DNA from: CAYYWP01 sp050176585
Lineage (GTDB): Bacteria > Desulfobacterota > Binatia > HRBIN30 > CADEER01
Direction: 5' to 3'
Assembly (NCBI GenBank): GCA_050176585.1
Contig: JBFXHX010000059.1
Span: 1-19,339 of the forward strand
DNA: 19,339 nt
This document shows positions 15,483-19,339 of this stretch, piece by piece. The position numbers and the translations under genes were made by a program. How positions within the stretch are numbered: the first letter of the stretch is position 1; the number at the start of each line of letters is the position of its first letter. The notes below the pieces were generated by a model. It ran no database searches, was not told the origin of the DNA, and saw only the letters and a program-made list of their open reading frames with translations.

Positions 15483-16823
15483 ATGCGGCGATTCGCGATT
15501 CTGTGCGGGTGTATGCTCGCGCTGGTGCCCCTCGCTCGCCTATGCGTAGCGCAAGCTAACCAGTCCGACACCGCCTGGCCACTGCTGCGCGCCGAGGGGC
15601 GTCTTGCCGACCGGTTCGCCAGCCGCGGTCTGCCCTTCCCGCCGCGGTCGGTGGCGCTGATCGCGCTCAAGTCCGAAGCGCGGCTGGAGCTCTGGGCCGA
15701 GGCGGCACACGGCTGGGCGTTCGTCCGCTCGTACCTCGTCCAGGCGACGAGCGGGCGGCTCGGACCGAAGCTGCGCGAGGGAGATCATCAGGTTCCAGAG
15801 GGAGTCTATCGCGTGAGCGGGCTGAACCCGCAAAGCCTCTACCACCGCGCGCTCGCCCTGGACTATCCCAACGCGTTCGACAAAGCGCGGGGACGCGAAG
15901 AGGGCAGGGGACTGCTCGGCGGCGACATCATGATCCACGGTGGCAGTGTGTCCGACGGCTGCGTTCCCGTCGGCGATGAGGCGATCGAGGAGCTGTTCGC
16001 GCTCGCGCTGCGGGTCGGCGTGACGAATGTCGCGGTGGTCATCAGTCCCATGGACTTGCGTCGCATTCCGGCGGCGTTGGCCGTAGCGCGAGCGGTGCTG
16101 CGGCCGCCGTGGCTCGCGGATCTCTACGACGAAGTCGCGCGTACGCTGCACGCATTTCCGCTCCCGTCGGTGGACCTGAACGATACGGTCGACCGGCTCG
16201 GAGTGACTGAGGTGAAGGGCACGGCCCCGTGCAACTCATACGACCCCGGGGACTGCATGCGTCTATGTGAACGCGGTGACGCGACGAGCTGTGCGCGCGC
16301 CGGGGTCTTGTACCGCGGCGGCCGTGGAATTGCCGCGGACGTGAGCAAGGCGTGGGCTCTGCTGAGGCGCGCCTGCGCGAGCGGGTCGGCGTTGGGGTGT
16401 GGTGCCCTGAGCGAACTGGTTCTCCATGACGACGGCCTGCAGCGCGACGTCGCACGCGCCGCCGCGCTCGCGCGCACCGCGTGCCAGGGCGGCGACGGAC
16501 ACGGCTGCACGCATCTCGCTCAGCTCTGCAATGGCCGGCTCTTCTATGCGGACAGTGTCAGCGAGTGCAGCGATGAACATGTGATGTGGTTGCGCCAGCG
16601 CGCGGTCGCTGCGCTTGCGTCCAACTGTACCGGGTGGGCCGCCTATGACTGTTATACGCTGGCGACCATCTACGTCCCCGGCGATCCGGGGACCGCCATC
16701 CGTTTCGCGGCGGCCTCCTGCTCGGCCGGCGACGCGGGCGGTTGCGACCTGCTCGGTGCGCTGACGAGCGCGCCGGCGACGCTTGGATTTCACGGCTCGC
16801 ATCCAGCCCTGCCGTTGCGGTGA
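15483..16823 (+). CDS. YafK/DpaA-like L,D-transpeptidase domain protein with Sel1-like repeats
   Basis: With ATG 15483 as start the protein has 446 residues and a signal peptide (about 1-25). The L,D-transpeptidase catalytic motif reads DIMIHGGSVSDGCVPVGDEA, with His152 and nucleophile Cys160. The Ser-x-Gly-Cys arrangement and the following acidic residue resemble the YafK/DpaA branch, whose Escherichia coli member removes Braun lipoprotein from peptidoglycan. Residues about 248-420 are Sel1-like or TPR-like repeats with Cys pairs (CMRLCERGDATSCARAGVLY and further units), expected to be disulfide-stabilised in the periplasm. The likely role is trimming or modifying peptidoglycan cross-links, with the repeats binding a partner. 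An in-frame TTG at 15447 is an alternative start. An AGAGG lies very close to the ATG. It is divergent from the caspase-like gene. Confidence 0.87.
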   Translation: MRRFAILCGCMLALVPLARLCVAQANQSDTAWPLLRAEGRLADRFASRGLPFPPRSVALIALKSEARLELWAEAAHGWAFVRSYLVQATSGRLGPKLREGDHQVPEGVYRVSGLNPQSLYHRALALDYPNAFDKARGREEGRGLLGGDIMIHGGSVSDGCVPVGDEAIEELFALALRVGVTNVAVVISPMDLRRIPAALAVARAVLRPPWLADLYDEVARTLHAFPLPSVDLNDTVDRLGVTEVKGTAPCNSYDPGDCMRLCERGDATSCARAGVLYRGGRGIAADVSKAWALLRRACASGSALGCGALSELVLHDDGLQRDVARAAALARTACQGGDGHGCTHLAQLCNGRLFYADSVSECSDEHVMWLRQRAVAALASNCTGWAAYDCYTLATIYVPGDPGTAIRFAAASCSAGDAGGCDLLGALTSAPATLGFHGSHPALPLR

Positions 16824-16947
16824 GGTCAGCGGCGAGCCCTGGCAGCACACCGCCCGCGCCATCCTTCTGCGACCGGATGGGCCAAACCTGCCGCACCAGC
16901 TTCGCTTCATCGGAAGGGCATTCAGGCGTCGGCTGGCCTTCATCTAC

Positions 16948-16968
16948 GATTCGAAGTGTCTTCGAATC
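16948..16968. repeat. Perfect 9-bp inverted repeat
   Basis: GATTCGAAG-TGT-CTTCGAATC forms a perfect stem with a 3-nt loop and is followed by TTTG. It lies 125 bases after the transpeptidase stop and just before the IS3 remnant. It may be a terminator of the transpeptidase gene, an operator-like palindrome, or debris at the insertion boundary. Confidence 0.5.
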
Positions 16969-16983
16969 TTTGCAAACCGGAGA

Positions 16984-17974
16984 CCTGAGAGCCGGTGCGG
17001 ACCTCGCCGATCACCGAGGCGTCGGCGTTTTTCGCCCAGGAGGAGCTCGACCGCCGAGCGAAGTGACGGCGGCGTTTATCGACGCTCACCGCGGCAACTA
17101 TGGGGTCGAGCCGATCCGCGCGGTACTACCGCTCGCCCGTCGACGGACTACGACGCGCACCGAGCGCGCCGGAACGATCTGCGACGGCGCGGGCTGCGGG
17201 CCATGCGTGACGAGGAGTTGCAGGGCGAGATTCAGCGGATCTGGCCCGCGCAGTTCCGGGTGTGCGGTGCCCAGAAGGTCTGGCGACAACTCCGGCGCGA
17301 ACAGATCGCCGCGGCACGCTGCACGTGGACCGCATCATGCGCCATGGGCGTGCGTGGCGCGGTGCGCGGCCGAGCGGTGTGCGCGACGATCACCGAGGAC
17401 GCGATGGCGCGTCATGCGATCTCGTCCGGCGGCAGTTCCGCGCCACTCGGCCCAAACAGCTCTGGGTAGCCGATCTCACCTGCATCGCGACGTGGACGGC
17501 TTTGCTGACGGCGCCTTCATCATCGACGTGTTCTCGCGCCGGATCATGGGGTGGTGCGTGGCGGCGTCGTTGCGCTCGGACGTGGCACGATGCGCTCGCA
17601 CAGGCGCTGTACGCGCGCTCGCATTGCGACGGGCTGGTCCAGCACCGCGACCGCGGCGTGCAGTATCTGGCGATCGGTGACACCGAGCGCTTGGCGGCCG
17701 CGGGCATTGAACCGTGTGTAGAGCGCCGGATTCGTATGACAACGCCCTCGCCTAACCCGTGATCGGCTTGTTCAAGACTGGCCATTCGGCGCACACATGG
17801 TCCGCGGCGGGGGCTCGCGTGGACAGAGTGGTTCAATAATCGGCGGCTTCTCGCGCGCCTCTGGGCTACGCGCCGCCGGCGGAGTACGAAGCGGCGCACC
17901 ATCACACTCAGGAGGCCCCGGCCGCGCACGCTGGGCTCACGTAATCGGGTCTCCGGGAAGCCCGGAGCGGTTCA
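16984..17974 (+). mobile_element. IS3-family insertion sequence remnant, left end missing
   Basis: The remnant holds the C-terminal end of OrfA, a decayed OrfB and a right end with a terminal inverted-repeat-like sequence (about 17946-17974) that closes in CA, as expected for IS3 elements. OrfA's end is visible as ASAFFAQEELDRRAK before TGA 17064-17066, preceded by a weak match to its coiled region from about 16984. No matching left terminal repeat was found, so the 5' end of the element has been lost. The left limit given here is approximate. Confidence 0.75.
17063..17944 (+). pseudogene. Decayed IS3-family transposase OrfB
   Basis: Family-typical segments appear in order but in changing frames: FIDAHRGNYGVEPI, FRVCGAQKVWRQLRREQIAAARC, RPKQLWVADLTCIATW, GAFIIDVFSRRIMGW, DRGVQYLAIGDTERLAAAGIEP, DSYDNALA, VIGLFKTGH, WTEWFNNRRLL and APLGYAPPAEYEAA. 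At least five frameshifts are needed to join them. Two catalytic Asp are present (in VADLT and in DRGVQY). The catalytic Glu codon after DSYDNALA is replaced by TAA (17753-17755). The transposase is certainly inactive. The predicted stop of the ancestral frame is TAA 17942-17944. Confidence 0.88.
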
Positions 17975-18445
17975 CTGCTGAGCGGCCACTCCAGCGCGGC
18001 TTTCTGTAGGACGGCTTCCGCGACCGGGTTGACAATTCGGTCGTATGGTCAAGTGTATCATTCGCGGTCATAATGCGCGCGCGAATGTAGCTCACGATCC
18101 AACTGCTGGCGTCAGCCGAGCATGCCGATCTACGAGCGTTAAGGCTCTGCTGCCCGTAAACTGGCTCCGAACTTGCGGCGTCGCTAGATGGCCGTGCGGC
18201 GCGGCGAAGCGTATGGCCTGGAACCCATCGACCACAGATGCGCAGCAAGCCCACGCAGAGTCCAGGTCACCGCTGAGTTCAGAGTGCTCGACGTGAGTGA
18301 GCGTGCGCGTCGCTAGCGCTCGCTGCTTGGAGGGCAGCCGTTTGGTCAGCTTGGGCCACTTCGTCGCGCCGTGCGGCAGCAATGCGTCACCGCGGGAGCA
18401 CTCGAAGTGTATCGGACGGCGAAACTAACAGGGAGGAGAGAACAT
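17975..18445. other. Stretch without a supported gene, downstream of the IS remnant
   Basis: Minus-strand ORFs of 96-105 residues cover parts of this stretch, but they have no recognisable domain or good ribosome binding site. One of them runs through the IS terminal repeat. A TTGACA hexamer at 18029-18034 is followed by TATCAT only after 21 bases, so it is a poor promoter candidate. Confidence 0.45.
18431..18440 (+). promoter_or_regulatory. Ribosome binding site deciding the start at 18446
   Basis: GGGAGGAGAG ends 5 nt before ATG 18446. It selects this ATG over the longer open frame from 18371. Confidence 0.75.
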
Positions 18446-18769
18446 ATGCGAGCACGAGGGGCACTAGGGTCGATGATTCTCATGGCCAGTCTCGGTGGGT
18501 GCATGATCGTCGAATCGCCGATCAAGGGCATGTTGGGAACCGAGGTCGTCTGGGGAGAGGTGGCGACCTCAGAGCGCGAGTCCCCCGCCGCTACCAAGGA
18601 GGGGAAGGCCTGCGCGGAATCCATCCTCGGCTTGGTCGCCCGCGGCGATGCGAGCGTACGCGCGGCGAAGGCGAACGGCGGGATCAAGGAAGTCACAGTC
18701 GTCGATCACTCAGCCAGGAACTTTCTCAATATCGTTGGCGAGTGGTGCACGATCGTGAGAGGTCATTAG
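18446..18769 (+). CDS. TRL-like family lipoprotein
   Basis: This is a 107-residue lipoprotein with lipobox LGGC at Cys19. The mature part matches the TRL-like pattern. PIKGMLGTEV opens the domain, KEGKACAESILGLVARGDAS (about residues 51-70) carries the central conserved stretch, and AAKANGGIKEVTVVDHSARNFLNIVGEWCTIVRG closes it. TRL-like proteins are small secreted or lipid-anchored proteins found in several Gram-negative groups, with no established function. The likely location is the outer membrane or periplasm. The gene stands alone, between IS debris on both sides. Its strong ribosome binding site and intact frame suggest that it is expressed. Confidence 0.87.
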   Translation: MRARGALGSMILMASLGGCMIVESPIKGMLGTEVVWGEVATSERESPAATKEGKACAESILGLVARGDASVRAAKANGGIKEVTVVDHSARNFLNIVGEWCTIVRGH

Positions 18770-19042
18770 CGAGCTGCTCACGCGGCAATCGCAAACCTGC
18801 CCAAGCTCATACCGGGGCTTACGCCTGCGGCGCAAAGAGTTCGTCTGCGTTGAGACGCACGCGGCTCCGCTCCCATCAGCCTGGCTGGTAGCAAGCCGCT
18901 CACGGCCAGACGGTAGTAGCCGGGACGGGGAGCTTCGTCAGGCTGGAACACTCGGTTCAAATCGAAAGCCGTAATCTCCACACTGAACTGACGCGGGTAT
19001 TGGAAACCGCACCTGCGCGCGCAGGACTCTGCGTCTGTTCCC
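18770..19042. other. Stretch without a supported gene
   Basis: A 92-residue minus-strand ORF (18778-19056) is open, but it starts inside the hairpin at 19043-19076 from a TTG codon and has no ribosome binding site. Its middle part, SVEITAFDLNRVFQPDEAP, looks protein-like, so it may be a remnant. I do not annotate it as a gene. Confidence 0.4.
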
Positions 19043-19076
19043 GGCGGTGCCGGCAAGGAAACGTGCCGGCACCGCC
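19043..19076. terminator. Perfect 13-bp hairpin
   Basis: GGCGGTGCCGGCA (19043-19055) and TGCCGGCACCGCC (19064-19076) pair perfectly around an 8-nt loop. ATTCTC follows on the plus strand. On the minus strand the hairpin begins 4 nt after a TGA (19081-19083) that ends a short open frame, so it could terminate a minus-strand gene whose upstream part is broken by the insertion sequence at 19219. Confidence 0.6.
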
Positions 19077-19218
19077 ATTCTCAGACGAGTTTACGCGCGT
19101 CCACGTCTGCTAACGTCCGGAGCATTTCGTGCCGACCTACCGTCGCTGTGCTCGGCAGGACCCGAGACGTTCAACAACCGGAGGAACTGCAGGCGCCGGC
19201 CCGCATTCTGAATCCAGC

Positions 19219-19339
19219 TGACCTGCCCCCCGTCTCTCTCCCAGTTTCAGCTTAGTGATCCCGCAGTCCGGGACTCTCCGTTGTTCGTGAATGCCCGGGC
19301 GAACTCTGCGGGAGGACGTCTCCCGAGCGCGCTATGCGG
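19219..19339 (-). mobile_element. End of an IS3-family element, running off the window
   Basis: TGACCTGCCCCC at 19219-19230 has the TG...CA-type terminal sequence of IS3-family ends, and the transposase C-terminus lies just inside it. The element continues beyond 19339 and is read on the minus strand. The base before the end is within ACTGAATCCAGC-type flanking sequence; the other flank is not available, so a target duplication cannot be checked. Confidence 0.65.
19247..19339 (-). CDS. IS3-family transposase OrfB, C-terminal 30 residues (partial)
   Basis: The minus strand enters the window in frame with PHSALGRRPPAEFARAF, the typical C-terminal (R)PHSALG..TPAEFA signature of IS3-family integrase-type transposases, and stops at TGA 19247-19249. 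The N-terminal part, including the catalytic Asp-Asp-Glu residues, lies outside the window, so integrity cannot be judged. It belongs to a different IS3 subgroup from the remnant at 16984-17974, because the C-terminal signature and the end sequence differ. Confidence 0.8.
   Translation of the reverse strand, partial: PHSALGRRPPAEFARAFTNNGESRTAGSLS

Noticed and set aside
18029..18061. TTGACA followed by TATCAT as a sigma70 promoter
   Set aside because: The spacer is 21 bases, too long for a normal promoter, and no gene start follows at a sensible distance.
17937..18254. Minus-strand 105-residue ORF next to the IS remnant
   Set aside because: It reads through the IS terminal repeat and has no recognisable domain, so it is likely a junction artefact.
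18957..18972. GGTTCAAATC resembling a tRNA T-loop
   Set aside because: The flanking bases do not pair as a T-stem and no other tRNA arms are present.

Overview
The window is high-GC DNA from a Gram-negative-type bacterium: several lipoproteins with lipobox cysteines, periplasmic signal peptides, c-type haem proteins and a YafK-type L,D-transpeptidase. Pro/Thr-rich 'TPTPT' linkers, a small Cys-rich module, a dockerin-like tail on a sulfatase and Sel1 repeats with Cys pairs fit an uncultured deltaproteobacterial-grade lineage (Binatota, Desulfobacterota or Myxococcota-like). There is no rRNA or marker gene, so this placement is inference.

Left part (1-2934): a 56-residue ORF with a strong ribosome binding site; a decayed minus-strand beta-propeller gene; a 435-base stretch without a gene; a DUF2267-type protein; and a membrane-anchored TPR-like protein facing a convergent gene pair.

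Centre-left (2935-7981): a dockerin-tagged lipoprotein sulfatase and a small secreted protein overlap by 4 nt on the minus strand. Divergent from them is an exported octahaem cytochrome fused to HEAT-like and TPR repeats. The two units share a spacer of about 210 bases.

Centre (8405-13560): one intact 1614-residue lipoprotein. In order it carries a Pro/Thr stalk, a ricin-like beta-trefoil, a helical segment with a long hydrophobic stretch, a beta-rich segment, a Cys-rich module, a parallel beta-helix start interrupted by a roughly 310-residue Gly-rich region, and two tandem ~117-residue repeats. A third copy of the repeat lies just past the stop codon. It is cut off by a TGA at a conserved Ser position and then frameshifted.

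Right part (13794-19339): an exported protein with a possible degenerate caspase-like segment is divergent from a YafK/DpaA-like L,D-transpeptidase with Sel1-like repeats. An IS3-family remnant with many frameshifts follows, then an unassigned stretch, a TRL-like lipoprotein, and the end of a second IS3-family element at the window edge.

The window is mostly envelope and cell-surface functions, interspersed with decayed genes and insertion-sequence debris. No CRISPR array, tRNA, rRNA or complete known defence system was seen. The most notable parts are the giant lipoprotein with its decayed repeat, the sulfatase/octahaem divergent locus, and the transpeptidase/caspase-like divergent pair.
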